DNA of 46,182 bases from Candidatus Zixiibacteriota bacterium (GCA_040752815.1 JBFMGC010000020.1:1-46182), one strand, 5' to 3'. Counted from the stretch's first letter, positions 18,131-25,749 are shown. The notes: generated by a model not told the origin, from the sequence alone. Numbers and translations: made by a program.

Positions 18131-18159
18131 TTGCCAAGCCCGGCCCCATCCCCTATCTT
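18131..18159 (+). promoter_or_regulatory. Sigma-70-type promoter for the M29 peptidase
   Basis: TTGCCA (18131-18136), a 17-base spacer and TATCTT (18154-18159). The predicted start leaves a leader of about 35 bases containing GAGGT before the ATG at 18201. Confidence 0.6.
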
Positions 18160-18200
18160 GCTTCCCAGTTTACTCTGGAACGAATCGTGAGGTACAGACA

Positions 18201-19337
18201 ATGAAGGACAAACGGAACGAAATCCTCGCCCGGCAACTGCTGGACTACTCGACTAAGCTGGCAAAGGGCGAAATTCTCTATCTCGAGATTAAAGGCAAGG
18301 AAACCCTCGAACTCGGCAAACAGATCGTTCAGCTGGCCACCGAGCGCGGCGCGGTGCCATTCTGGTTTTACAACGATGAATCCCTGCTTAGGCAATGGGT
18401 AGGCAAGGCAACAAAGGAGCAGCATCAGACACAGGCCGAATTGCATCTGGAACTGATGAAACGAGCCGATGCCTATATCGGCTTGCGCGGATCGGATAAT
18501 CCATTTGATCTGGCCGATATTCCCCAGGGCCAGATGGACCTCTGGAACTCGGTCTTCTACAAGCCGGTGCATCTCGAGGAACGAGTTAAGCGGACCCGAT
18601 GGGTGGTGCTCCGCTACCCCAACAACGCCATGGCCCAACTGGCTGAGACTTCGCAGGAGGCGTTCGAGGACTTCTATTTCGACGTCTGCTGCGCGGACTA
18701 CGCCCAAATGTCGCGCGCCATGGATGATCTGGTAAAGCTGGTCGACGCCACCGACAAGGTCCAAATCAAAGGCCCCGGCACCGATCTTACTTTCTCTCTC
18801 AAGGGAATACCGGTGGTCAAGTGCGACGGCCGTCGCAATATCCCCGACGGTGAGGTGTATTCCGCTCCGGTTCGCGATTCCGTGAACGGGACGATCACAT
18901 ACAACACGCCGACTTTGTATCAAGGCGTTGTTTACAACAACATTGCCCTCACGTTTGAGAGGGGCAGGATTGTCAAAGTATCGTGCGAAGGTGATGTCGC
19001 CAAGATGAACAAGATATTTGACACCGACGAGGGCGCCCGATACGTGGGCGAATTCGCCATCGGCGTGAATCCGTTCATACTGAAACCGATGAAGGATACT
19101 CTGTTCGACGAGAAGATCGCCGGGTCGATACACTTCACGCCCGGCCAGTGCTACGACGAGGCGTACAACGGCAACCAGTCAGCCATTCACTGGGACCTGG
19201 TGCTGATTCAGCGCAAGGACTATGGCGGCGGCGAGCTCTGGTTCGACGGCAAACTGGTACGCAAAGACGGGATCTTCACCGATCCGAAGATTGAGCAGGC
19301 GTTCTCAAAGGAGAATTTGAAGCCGAAGGGCCTTTGA
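18201..19337 (+). CDS. M29 family (thermophilic-type) aminopeptidase
   Basis: A 378-residue cytosolic metallo-aminopeptidase. M29 metal ligands are two Glu, two His, one Tyr and one Asp. Candidates seen in order: Glu in PDGEVYSAP, Glu in VGEFAIGVNPF, His in GSIHFTPGQCYDEAY with the nearby Tyr, and His and Asp in SAIHWDLVLI. The N-terminal half (ARQLLDYSTKLAKGEILYLE) is also typical. It releases N-terminal amino acids in peptide turnover. The ATG at 18201 has GAGGT at the right distance; an upstream extension to 18099 has no family similarity and would pass through the promoter. REP-like repeats begin 16 bases after the stop. Confidence 0.92.
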   Translation: MKDKRNEILARQLLDYSTKLAKGEILYLEIKGKETLELGKQIVQLATERGAVPFWFYNDESLLRQWVGKATKEQHQTQAELHLELMKRADAYIGLRGSDNPFDLADIPQGQMDLWNSVFYKPVHLEERVKRTRWVVLRYPNNAMAQLAETSQEAFEDFYFDVCCADYAQMSRAMDDLVKLVDATDKVQIKGPGTDLTFSLKGIPVVKCDGRRNIPDGEVYSAPVRDSVNGTITYNTPTLYQGVVYNNIALTFERGRIVKVSCEGDVAKMNKIFDTDEGARYVGEFAIGVNPFILKPMKDTLFDEKIAGSIHFTPGQCYDEAYNGNQSAIHWDLVLIQRKDYGGGELWFDGKLVRKDGIFTDPKIEQAFSKENLKPKGL

Positions 19338-19352
19338 TAGGAATTAGCAATG

Positions 19353-19398
19353 GTAGGTCGGGTTCCGAACGTTGACCACTTGTGTGAGAAACCCGACA
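19353..19398 (+). repeat. 46-bp GTAG-type palindromic repeat, copy 1
   Basis: It starts GTAGGTCGGGTTCC and ends GAAACCCGACA; the ends can pair around a short variable centre. It lies 16 bases after the M29 stop. Five copies of exactly this length occur in the window. Confidence 0.85.
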
Positions 19399-19406
19399 GT
19401 TGGATC

Positions 19407-19452
19407 GTAGGTCGGGTTCCAAACATCGACCATTCGTGTGGGAAACCCGACA
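19407..19452 (+). repeat. 46-bp GTAG-type palindromic repeat, copy 2
   Basis: Same ends and length as copy 1, in tandem with it and separated by eight bases; the centre differs at several positions. A degenerate third piece (GTCGGGACCC ... GTCTCGACA) follows near 19468-19492. Confidence 0.85.
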
Positions 19453-19532
19453 GCAATTTGTATCTTGAGTCGGGACCCTTATTGTCTCGACACAATATCG
19501 GGATGGCAATTAACTCGGCCTACCGGGCATTA

Positions 19533-19686
19533 GTTGCGTCAGTTCTTGCCCCTTTTGCCTTGCTGAATGGACAAGGCAAAAGGGGCGTGAACTGACGCTT
19601 GCGAAACGACCCGGTTGACGGCGCCAGGTCACCGCCCGTCCCGGTCCGCATCGCGGGACCGGGTCGTGCTCAACACCTGACGCAAC
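19533..19686. repeat. 154-bp structured element with terminal inverted repeats
   Basis: The ends GTTGCGTCAG (19533-19542) and CTGACGCAAC (19677-19686) are perfect inverted repeats, extendable to 14 of 16 bases. Inside, 19536-19562 pairs with 19572-19598 (27 bp, two mismatches, nine-base loop). A second arm then has ACGACCCGG near 19607 pairing with CCGGGTCGT near 19660, with GTCCCG/CGGGAC nested inside. There is no coding content. It resembles a miniature inverted-repeat element or a structured RNA and lies just upstream of the SDR gene's ribosome site. Confidence 0.6.
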
Positions 19687-19720
19687 AGACGCGCGCGAAT
19701 CGTAAGGAGTGTTGTCAAGT

Positions 19721-20476
19721 ATGATCTCACTCAAAGACAAAGTCACGCTAATCACCGGCGCATCGCGCGGAATCGGCGCGGCGATCGCGGTCATGTTTGC
19801 CCGCGCAAACAGCCATGTGGTCATCAACTATCGTGTGGACGAAGCCGCCGCGTGGGCGGTGCAGCGTGAGTGTATCGCCCATGGCGTGAGGGCGATGCTC
19901 GCGAAGGCTGATGTGGCCGTCCGATCTGAGGTGGATGCGATGGTCACTCGTGCGATAACTGATTTCGGCCGAATTGACGTATTAGTCTGCAATGCGGGTA
20001 TATGGGAATACGATGCGATTGACGATATAGATGACGAGCGCCTGCGCCGGACTCTCGACGTCAACATCCTGGGCACTTTCTATCCGATCATGGCAACTGT
20101 GCCGCAAATGAAGAAGCAACGTTCTGGCAATATCATCTTGTTGTCGTCGACTGCCGGCCAGCGCGGCGAGGCGTTTCATTCACCGTATGCAGCCACCAAG
20201 GGCGCGATTATCAGCCTGACCAAATCGCTCGCGCCAGAGCTGGTTCAATACAACATCCGGGTCAACTGTGTCGCTCCGGGGTGGGTTGACACGGACATGT
20301 CTCATGCTGCATTGATTGGCCCGGAGCGGGCTGATATCTTGAGCAAGATACCGATGGGACGCGCCGGCACCGCCGAGGAGTTAGCCGGGCCGATACTTTT
20401 TCTTGCTTCTGACCTCGCGACGTTTATCACTGGCGAGATACTCAACGTCAACGGCGGCGCGGTGCTTTGCGGGTGA
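19721..20476 (+). CDS. Short-chain dehydrogenase/reductase (FabG-like)
   Basis: A 251-residue classical SDR. Cofactor motif TGASRGIGAAIA near the N-terminus; VLVCNAGIWE (NNAG-type motif); catalytic serine in LLSSTAGQRG and catalytic YxxxK in SPYAATKGA; C-terminal GEILNVNGGAVL. The classical-type residues suggest NADP(H) use. Substrate is unknown: FabG (3-oxoacyl-ACP) or any of many alcohol/ketone pairs. The ATG at 19721 gives the standard N-terminus, with AAGGAG eleven bases upstream; a GTG at 19709 is less likely. It stands alone, with the structured element before it and repeats after it. Confidence 0.9.
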   Translation: MISLKDKVTLITGASRGIGAAIAVMFARANSHVVINYRVDEAAAWAVQRECIAHGVRAMLAKADVAVRSEVDAMVTRAITDFGRIDVLVCNAGIWEYDAIDDIDDERLRRTLDVNILGTFYPIMATVPQMKKQRSGNIILLSSTAGQRGEAFHSPYAATKGAIISLTKSLAPELVQYNIRVNCVAPGWVDTDMSHAALIGPERADILSKIPMGRAGTAEELAGPILFLASDLATFITGEILNVNGGAVLCG

Positions 20477-20481
20477 ACCAC

Positions 20482-20508
20482 GTAGGTCGAAACCCCTGCG
20501 GTTTCGAC
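20482..20508 (+). repeat. Short GTAG-type palindrome
   Basis: GTAGGTCGAAACC pairs with GGTTTCGA around CCTGC. It starts five bases after the SDR stop codon and has the GTAG head of the larger repeat family. Confidence 0.7.
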
Positions 20509-20526
20509 TTCGTCTCTCTGGACAGC

Positions 20527-20553
20527 GGCGGGTTTGAAGCAGACCCGCCCTAC
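20527..20553 (-). repeat. GTAG-type palindrome supplying the stop codon of the M1 gene
   Basis: On the minus strand it reads GTAGGGCGGGT ... ACCCGCC. The TAG of its GTAG head is the stop codon (20550-20552) of the M1 peptidase gene. Confidence 0.75.
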
Positions 20554-22670
20554 AATTCCTTTCTCAGCGGCGAACTTACCGCCGGCCACTGGCCTTTGCC
20601 AACATTCCTGGGCCCGTCGAACACCAGGTACGAGTACTTCCCGTAATGCGGCACTAACTGGCCGATTCGCGGCAACGATTGAAAGTCGTCGCTCAGAACG
20701 ATCATGTACTTCTCGAAACCGTTCCAGTTACTTCCCGCCATCACGAACGTATGCCCTGCCCGCGGGTACGAAGTGCCGTTGATTATCAGAGTGCTGTCTG
20801 TCACAGTCATAGCAGCAGCAAGCTCAACCGGCAGCTCCGAGGGATTCAACACAATCGGTGCAAAATCCTTGGCAGACTCGTCCAAGACAGCTCGTGATTC
20901 AACAGGGTTTTCCTCTTCGGTTAAGCTGTTTCCAAACGACTGATACAACGAACGGCCCACTTCTTCAAGGGCGGGGGCAACAATCCGCTTGCGCGGCGTA
21001 CCCATCACGCCTGATATGATCGGTTCAATCTCGCCCGGGTAGAGTCTTCGGAACAGATGATAGTCGGGGTCTATCTCGACGGTGTGTACGTCCGCCGACA
21101 ACGCAAATTCGTATTCTCCGCCTGGCCCATTGAACACGATAAACGTGTCAATGACTGCAACTTCGCCGATAAACCGCACGGGGACCCGCATGTTGAAAGT
21201 CCGATCCGGGTCCTGACGCAGATCCAAAGTTACCCTTGTCTGACCACTTGCAGCGGCCTTCTGCACCGCACCTAACATCAAAGTAGGCGCGCCGGCCCGG
21301 TCGATCCACTCCGGAATCACCCATGACAGATCCGCGCCGCCAGTCTGCTCAAACGCTACAACCCAATCCTCCCAGGAAACCTGCTTCGCTATGTAATGGC
21401 TGTAAACCAGTTTCCAGGCATCGAAAAACGCCTGCGTACCTATACGCTCTTCGATCATATGGAACATCATCATGGTCTTGTTGTAACCAATCGTGCGCGT
21501 CTCGGCACTCGTGCGGGAGGTGAACTTGCGTATCGGGAAATCGTTCCCGCTGTTCACGTAGCTCGCGTACTCCTTGAGAATGTCCTTGCGGTAGTCGCGC
21601 GCCGCAATCGGCGATTCCATCAGCTTGTAGCGGTAGTCCGCGCCATAGACAGTCAGTCCCTCGCACCAGTTGCCCTTGTCGTAATCCACGTAGACGCTGT
21701 TGCCCCACCAGTTGTGAAGTACTTCGTGGCCGAGCGATGTACTCTTGATAAACGGCAGCCTCAGCACCTGCTGACCGAGAAGCGTCCAGCCGGGGAAACC
21801 GTAGCCGGTGGGAAAGAAGTTCTCCGCGATCGTGAACCGCTTGTACGGATACGGGCCGATCAGCTCGGAATACATTCTGAGATATTTGGCCGCCGCCTCG
21901 ACATACCCTGCCGCCAACGCGGTATCGGCTTCAAAGAAGTACGCGGCAACTTCTACGTCACCTTCGGTTTGGACCGTCGCGATATAGGGCGCGGCCATGA
22001 CCGTCAGCCCATCGACAACATACGGGTTTTCGAACGTCTCTAAACGTCGATTGCCGTTGAGAAAGGATGACATCGGGTTGCCGTCAGAGACCGACAGCCA
22101 CTCGCCGGGTATGTCGATCGTTACTACGAATTCTAGCAAATTCTCGCTCCCGCTGGGATAGAAGAACGATGCCGGGCTGAGATAGGCGCCCTGTTCGCCA
22201 ATCGTACCGCGCACCTCGTTGCCGACTTTCTCACGAGAGAACTGGACGTTTTCGACTGGATCGGCAAAAATCGCGACATAAGCCATCACAAACGGTACCG
22301 ATGCCGCTTTGGGCGATTCGAAAAACACCAGCAGCGGCTCGTTTGCAAGATCGAGATCAGGCAAACCGGCCTTGATGTCGGCAGGAAGCTGCGAAGTATC
22401 CGCTGCAGCGAGGACATGATAGTCTACCGGTGCGCCATCGACCGTGAACTTGTCGATCTTCGCACCGGCATTCACGTACAGAAGGTTCCAGCCCTCGCCA
22501 AACGCGGCCATGCCGGAGTCCAACATAGTCGCCTGCTGGGACGGTACATCGAGGCTGACACGAAGGTTGTGTGTTTCGAAAGTCACGACCGTAGCACTTG
22601 AGGCAGTGCCTACAGTTAGAACCGTTACGATAAACGTAAGAACCAAGAAGACGCTAGACGGAACGCGCAT
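20550..22670 (-). CDS. Exported M1-like (gluzincin) metallopeptidase
   Basis: A 706-residue protein with a signal peptide (VFLVLTFIVTVLTVGTASSA), a beta-rich N-terminal half and a peptidase_MA core. The zinc motif is HEVLH at 315-319 (TSLGHEVLHNWWGN), and the third ligand is the Glu of NWCEGLTVYGADY (Glu337). The GAMEN motif of true M1 aminopeptidases is replaced by a YGFPGWTLLGQQ segment, so exopeptidase specificity is doubtful. The C-terminal part (residues 560-706) includes a section reading GHTFVMAGSNWNGFEKYMIVLS. AGGAG lies nine bases before the ATG. The stop codon is provided by a palindromic repeat. Periplasmic or surface peptide breakdown is inferred. Confidence 0.88.
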   Translation of the reverse strand: MRVPSSVFLVLTFIVTVLTVGTASSATVVTFETHNLRVSLDVPSQQATMLDSGMAAFGEGWNLLYVNAGAKIDKFTVDGAPVDYHVLAAADTSQLPADIKAGLPDLDLANEPLLVFFESPKAASVPFVMAYVAIFADPVENVQFSREKVGNEVRGTIGEQGAYLSPASFFYPSGSENLLEFVVTIDIPGEWLSVSDGNPMSSFLNGNRRLETFENPYVVDGLTVMAAPYIATVQTEGDVEVAAYFFEADTALAAGYVEAAAKYLRMYSELIGPYPYKRFTIAENFFPTGYGFPGWTLLGQQVLRLPFIKSTSLGHEVLHNWWGNSVYVDYDKGNWCEGLTVYGADYRYKLMESPIAARDYRKDILKEYASYVNSGNDFPIRKFTSRTSAETRTIGYNKTMMMFHMIEERIGTQAFFDAWKLVYSHYIAKQVSWEDWVVAFEQTGGADLSWVIPEWIDRAGAPTLMLGAVQKAAASGQTRVTLDLRQDPDRTFNMRVPVRFIGEVAVIDTFIVFNGPGGEYEFALSADVHTVEIDPDYHLFRRLYPGEIEPIISGVMGTPRKRIVAPALEEVGRSLYQSFGNSLTEEENPVESRAVLDESAKDFAPIVLNPSELPVELAAAMTVTDSTLIINGTSYPRAGHTFVMAGSNWNGFEKYMIVLSDDFQSLPRIGQLVPHYGKYSYLVFDGPRNVGKGQWPAVSSPLRKEL

Positions 22671-22756
22671 CGGGCGGATCTCCTACAAAAGAGCGATTCG
22701 TTATCATAGCGAAAGCTACGCGCCTGGGAATCAATTGGCAACTGGTTTCGAGAGTT

Positions 22757-22802
22757 GTAGGTCGGGTTCCGAACATTGACCAATGGAGTGAGAAACCCGA
22801 CA
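22757..22802 (+). repeat. 46-bp GTAG-type palindromic repeat, copy 3
   Basis: GTAGGTCGGGTTCC at the start and GAAACCCGACA at the end, with centre CGAACATTGACCA. It lies upstream of the M1 gene, in the gap to pspC. Confidence 0.85.
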
Positions 22803-22828
22803 TCTTGCCAACGATGAAGCGGACGAAG

Positions 22829-22886
22829 GGCGGAACCCCTTGGCGGTTCTGCCATCGAAGGCGGGCTTGATGCAAACCCGCCCTAC
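22829..22886 (-). repeat. Two adjacent palindromes
   Basis: GGCGGAACC/GGTTCTGCC (22829-22853) is followed by GGCGGGC ... CCCGCCCTAC (22860-22886). The second carries the GTAG head on the minus strand and begins four bases after the pspC stop codon. Confidence 0.7.
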
Positions 22887-22890
22887 AGGA

Positions 22891-23076
22891 CTACGGCTCC
22901 AGCGGGACGATAATCCACGCAATGATGTACGCCAGTATCCCCGCGCCGGCGGCCAGCACCAGCAGGACGGCGCCGAGACGGATGAGGGTGGGGTCGAGTT
23001 CGAAGAAGTCGCCGAGCCCGCCGCACACGCCGCCGATCATTTTGTTGGTTCGCGAGCGGTAGAGTTTTTTGGTCAT
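22891..23076 (-). CDS. PspC domain small membrane protein
   Basis: A 61-residue PspC domain: [22 protein letters not shown], then [14 protein letters not shown] and a membrane helix, [17 protein letters not shown]. PspC proteins sit in the inner membrane and take part in envelope stress responses; short stand-alone PspC proteins are common. The ATG at 23076 has AGGA six bases upstream; a TTG at 23082 is less likely. It is last in the minus-strand run that begins with an ECF sigma factor, which fits an envelope-stress regulon. Confidence 0.92.
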   Translation of the reverse strand: MTKKLYRSRTNKMIGGVCGGLGDFFELDPTLIRLGAVLLVLAAGAGILAYIIAWIIVPLEP

Positions 23077-23098
23077 ATTCAATCCTGTTTTCTATTTC

Positions 23099-23125
23099 GT
23101 AGGGCAGGAGCCCTGCGCTCCTGCC
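23099..23125 (+). repeat. GTAG-type palindrome between pspC and ybjQ-like genes
   Basis: GTAG followed by GGCAGGAGC / GCTCCTGCC around CCTGC. It sits in the 74-base gap and may modulate the downstream pspC transcript. Confidence 0.7.
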
Positions 23126-23150
23126 GTTGCTCACAAATGGAGCTTTCCCT

Positions 23151-23471
23151 CTACTCCCCCTCCACCACCACGGCGGTGCCGTAAACAATAATCTCCGCAG
23201 CACCCTGCATCATCTCAGAAGTCGAGAAGCGACACGCAATCACCGCGTTCGCTCCCAGCTTCCGGGCTTCCTCAATCATCCGGTCGATCGCCTGCTCCCT
23301 CGACTCAGCCATCATCTTGGTGTAGTCCGTAATCTCGCCGCCAACCATATGGCGAAAGAGCGCGGCGATGTCACGTCCAATATGTCGCGCCCGAATTGTA
23401 TTGCCCTTCACCAAACCCAAGGTTTTGATGGTTTTCTTGTGGGCTATTGTCTCCGTAGTAGCCAGTATCAC
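23151..23471 (-). CDS. YbjQ/UPF0145 family protein
   Basis: A 106-residue protein of the YbjQ (putative heavy-metal-binding) family: ATTETIAHKKTIKTLGLVKGNTIRA-type start, GGEITDYTKMMAESREQAIDRM, then EEARKLGANAVIACRFSTSE and YGTAVVVE. Such proteins form pentamers and have been proposed to bind metals; the role is not settled. It starts with GTG, overlapping the anti-sigma gene by four bases (GTGA), so it is translationally coupled and part of the sigma operon. Confidence 0.92.
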   Translation of the reverse strand: MILATTETIAHKKTIKTLGLVKGNTIRARHIGRDIAALFRHMVGGEITDYTKMMAESREQAIDRMIEEARKLGANAVIACRFSTSEMMQGAAEIIVYGTAVVVEGE

Positions 23472-23911
23472 TTCTCCACCTCCGAGTACCGCTCACGTTT
23501 CCAGGCAAACAGCCGCTCACGGATGAACGACACTAACAAGATCGCCATACCCAGCGTCGCCATCGGCAACCCGACCTGAAGCCACAGCGGAGCGTCAGGA
23601 TCGGTAAACAGTTGATTAAACGCCTGGTACAGGCCAAAGGCAATGACCAGAATCGCTCCAACCGAAAAGAGAATCCAGCCCATCCCCCGCTCGGTTTTCT
23701 TGTAGAGCGACTCCCAGTACGACTCCCAGACCGCGTCCGGGATATCAGCGTAGCGCATGGTGTTCGTCACCTCTTTCAGTTGCATGAACTCGTGCAGTTC
23801 GGCGCGGAGTTCGGCGGAATGGGACAGTTCGCGCTCGAAGTCGAGCTTCTCGAGATCGGTCAGCTCGCCGTCGACATACCCTGCCAGCAGTTCACGATAT
23901 TTCTCATCCAT
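23468..23911 (-). CDS. Membrane anti-sigma factor-like protein
   Basis: A 147-residue protein. The N-terminus (YRELLAGYVDGELTDLEKLDFERELSHSAELRAELHEF) has the helical layout of anti-sigma domains (DGEL, then a helix carrying L-x-x-x-x-x-F), but the HxxxCxxC zinc ligands are absent. Two membrane helices follow: WILFSVGAILVIAFGLY and LPMATLGMAILLVSFI. It overlaps the ECF sigma gene by eight bases. It should hold the sigma factor at the inner membrane until a signal releases it. The role is inferred mainly from position and topology. Confidence 0.78.
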   Translation of the reverse strand: MDEKYRELLAGYVDGELTDLEKLDFERELSHSAELRAELHEFMQLKEVTNTMRYADIPDAVWESYWESLYKKTERGMGWILFSVGAILVIAFGLYQAFNQLFTDPDAPLWLQVGLPMATLGMAILLVSFIRERLFAWKRERYSEVEK

Positions 23912-24452
23912 CGTTTGGCCCCATCAGCTTGGCTAACCGTTTCCGCGCATAATAGAGCCGGGACATGACCGTTCCGCGGGGAATCTCCAGCAGCTTCGCA
24001 ATCTCGTCGTACGACATATTGCGAAAGTGCTGAAGCACGATAATCTCGCGGTCCTCGAACGAGAGCTTCTGCAGTGCCTGCCGAAGCCTGGCGATCTGCT
24101 GATCGCGGATCACCGCCTCTTCGGGGTTGTCATCGCTGACCAGAAACGTCGAGGCCTCGTCGATATCGACCATCCGATGGTCGCGCGACGAGCGCCGTCT
24201 CAGCCAGGTGCGGCTGAGATTCGCGATAATCGTGTAGAACCAGGGAAGAAACGGCTGGCGCTGGTCGAAACTCTTCGCCGAGCGATACACCCTGAGAAAA
24301 GCCTCCTGGCTGATATCAAAGGCGTCGTCGCGATTGCCCACTAATCCGAGCGCCATGCCGTAAGCGGTTTTCTTGTGCCGTTCCACCAATACCCTAAAGG
24401 CCGACTTGTCACCAGTCCCGATACTCATAACCAGAGCGGAATCGGAGTTCAT
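23904..24452 (-). CDS. ECF RNA polymerase sigma factor
   Basis: A 182-residue sigma-70 family ECF protein. Region 2: AFRVLVERHKKTAYGMALGLVG, then DDAFDISQEAFLRVYRSAKSF and FLPWFYTIIANLSRTWLRRR. Region 4 with a helix-turn-helix: LQKLSFEDREIIVLQHFRNMSYDEIAKLLEI followed by PRGTVMSRLYYARKRLAKLM. The ATG at 24452 gives a normal family start and has an AGAAG-type ribosome site; an ATG at 24479 would add nine residues. It heads the sigma, anti-sigma, YbjQ, PspC operon and presumably drives envelope-stress genes. I could not identify an autoregulated ECF promoter upstream. Confidence 0.94.
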   Translation of the reverse strand: MNSDSALVMSIGTGDKSAFRVLVERHKKTAYGMALGLVGNRDDAFDISQEAFLRVYRSAKSFDQRQPFLPWFYTIIANLSRTWLRRRSSRDHRMVDIDEASTFLVSDDNPEEAVIRDQQIARLRQALQKLSFEDREIIVLQHFRNMSYDEIAKLLEIPRGTVMSRLYYARKRLAKLMGPNDG

Positions 24453-24572
24453 CGAATCAACTTCTTTCTTACTGGTCATACCGGCGGTTCGGGAGTTTAT
24501 TCAAGGTTAATACGGTCGCTTTTGATTCTGGTTGCGTGGGGGTAAGTTATTTATTTGTTTGGCGTTAGGTCA

Positions 24573-25313
24573 ATGGAAAAGACGCCCATAGATCATAAGA
24601 GGTACGCCTTGATTCTGGGCTTCATCTTCGCCCTCTGGTGGCTCTTTCTGGCCATCAGCCCGCACGACCGCAAGGATTGGGCCCTCGAAAACTTGCTCGC
24701 GGTGATCACGGTTGCCTATCTGGTCTTGACCGCCCGGAAGTTCCCCCTCTCCCGCCTCTCCTATACGCTGCTGTTCATATTTCTCTGTCTGCACGAGGTC
24801 GGGGCGCACTACACCTATGCAGAGGTCCCCTATGACCGCTGGTTCGAAGCAGTCTTCGACCGGACTTTCAATTCGCTTGTCGGCTGGGACCGTAACAACT
24901 TTGACCGTGTCATTCACTTCTCCTATGGATTGCTTCTAGCTTATCCGATCCGGGAAGTATTTCACCGGATCGCCCAGGTGCGCGGGTTTTGGGGGTACTT
25001 TCTACCGCTGGATGTCACCATGTCTACGTCGATGCTGTTTGAGTTGTTCGAGTGGGTAGCCGCGGCGATTTTCGGCGGAGATTTGGGAGTCGCATATCTC
25101 GGAACGCAGGGCGATATCTGGGACGCCCACAAAGACATGGGATTGGCCTCGCTCGGGGCCTTGACCGCAATGTGCGTGACAGCGGGCATCAATTTGTATC
25201 TGCAGCGTGATTTCGCGAAAGAGTGGGCGGCCAGTCTGCGGGTCAAAGAAAGTCGACCGTTGGGTGAAGATGAGATTAAGCGGATGTGGCAGGAGCGGAG
25301 CAGTGATGTGTGA
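24573..25313 (+). CDS. DUF2238 (YjdF-like) inner-membrane protein
   Basis: A 246-residue polytopic membrane protein. Family landmarks: LFIFLCLHEVGAHYTYAEVPYD, WDRNNFDRVIHFSYGLLLAYP, MLFELFEWVAAAIFGGDLG and AYLGTQGDIWDAHKDM. The conserved His, Glu and Asp facing the membrane suggest metal or small-molecule binding; function is unknown. The ATG at 24573 is chosen over a TTG at 24555. It is divergent from the ECF sigma gene across a gap of about 120 bases. Repeats start about 15 bases after the stop. Confidence 0.92.
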   Translation: MEKTPIDHKRYALILGFIFALWWLFLAISPHDRKDWALENLLAVITVAYLVLTARKFPLSRLSYTLLFIFLCLHEVGAHYTYAEVPYDRWFEAVFDRTFNSLVGWDRNNFDRVIHFSYGLLLAYPIREVFHRIAQVRGFWGYFLPLDVTMSTSMLFELFEWVAAAIFGGDLGVAYLGTQGDIWDAHKDMGLASLGALTAMCVTAGINLYLQRDFAKEWAASLRVKESRPLGEDEIKRMWQERSSDV

Positions 25314-25327
25314 ATTCGATGGGGCTT

Positions 25328-25450
25328 GGTGCCCCACCCCTTGGGGTGGGAATAGATTGGGACAGTCGGCTAGCGTGAGTCTAAAAGTAGAGTTCGGCGG
25401 CATCAGCACATCACTCCAGAGTCTTTACCCACCGCAAGCGGTGGGGCACC
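25328..25450. repeat. Composite element: two facing hairpins with 11-bp terminal inverted repeats
   Basis: GGTGCCCCACC (25328-25338) and GGTGGGGCACC (25440-25450) are perfect inverted repeats. Each end also forms its own hairpin: CCCACCCC-TT-GGGGTGGG (25333-25350) and CCCACCGC-AA-GCGGTGGG (25428-25445). This two-headed layout resembles bacterial interspersed mosaic elements built from REP units. It belongs to a second palindrome family, also seen at 26820-26836. Confidence 0.7.
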
Positions 25451-25463
25451 CGGCGTGATGTGC

Positions 25464-25485
25464 TGTCGGGCGACCCTGCCCGACA
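25464..25485. repeat. Palindrome TGTCGGGC / GCCCGACA
   Basis: An 8-bp stem around GACCCT, directly after the composite element, built from the same TGTCGGG tail as the GTAG family but without the GTAG head. Confidence 0.65.
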
Positions 25486-25517
25486 GGCTTTGACTTGCGG
25501 GTGTCGGCCAGAGTCTG

Positions 25518-25545
25518 TGTCGGGACCGCAAGGGTCCCGACCTAC
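25518..25545 (-). repeat. Short GTAG-type palindrome
   Basis: On the minus strand it reads GTAGGTCGGGACCC, a short loop, then GGTCCCGACA; on the plus strand the CTAC lies at the right end. Confidence 0.75.
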
Positions 25546-25577
25546 AGCGCCACCTGTGTCGGTGGGATTGACAAATC

Positions 25578-25623
25578 GTAGGTCGGGTTCCGAACATTGA
25601 CCAATGAGGTGAGAAACCCGACA
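25578..25623 (+). repeat. 46-bp GTAG-type palindromic repeat, copy 4
   Basis: Nearly identical to copy 3 (22757-22802), including the CGAACATTGACCAATG centre, which suggests recent copying. Confidence 0.85.
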
Positions 25624-25633
25624 TTGTCATTCT

Positions 25634-25661
25634 GTAGGTCGGAATGCTCGTCATTCCGACA
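25634..25661 (+). repeat. Short GTAG-type palindrome
   Basis: GTAGGTCGGAATG, loop CTCGT, CATTCCGACA. Same head and tail as the family, with a different stem. Confidence 0.75.
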
Positions 25662-25684
25662 TGCGTATTCTGTGACGACACTCA

Positions 25685-25711
25685 TGTCGGGACCGCCGGG
25701 TCCCGACCTAC
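25685..25711 (-). repeat. Short GTAG-type palindrome
   Basis: TGTCGGGACC, loop, GGTCCCGACCTAC on the plus strand; the GTAG head is on the minus strand. It faces the preceding unit. Confidence 0.75.
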
Positions 25712-25718
25712 AGCTGCG

Positions 25719-25749
25719 AAGTCACCCTTTGACAGGCTCAGGGTGACTT
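25719..25749. repeat. Palindrome of a third family (AAGTCACCCT / AGGGTGACTT)
   Basis: A perfect 10-bp stem around TTGACAGGCTC, ending 24 bases before the DUF1028 start codon. The GACAGGCTCAGGGTGA wording recurs in many environmental bacterial genomes (from memory, unchecked). Confidence 0.6.

Noticed and set aside
18099-18200. A longer N-terminus for the M29 peptidase
   Set aside because: It would pass through the promoter, has no family similarity, and the ATG at 18201 has GAGGT.
23904-24479. The DUF2238/ECF intergenic region as holding an ECF autoregulated promoter
   Set aside because: I looked for a GGAACTT-type -35 and found only a loose TTAACCTTG; not enough to list.
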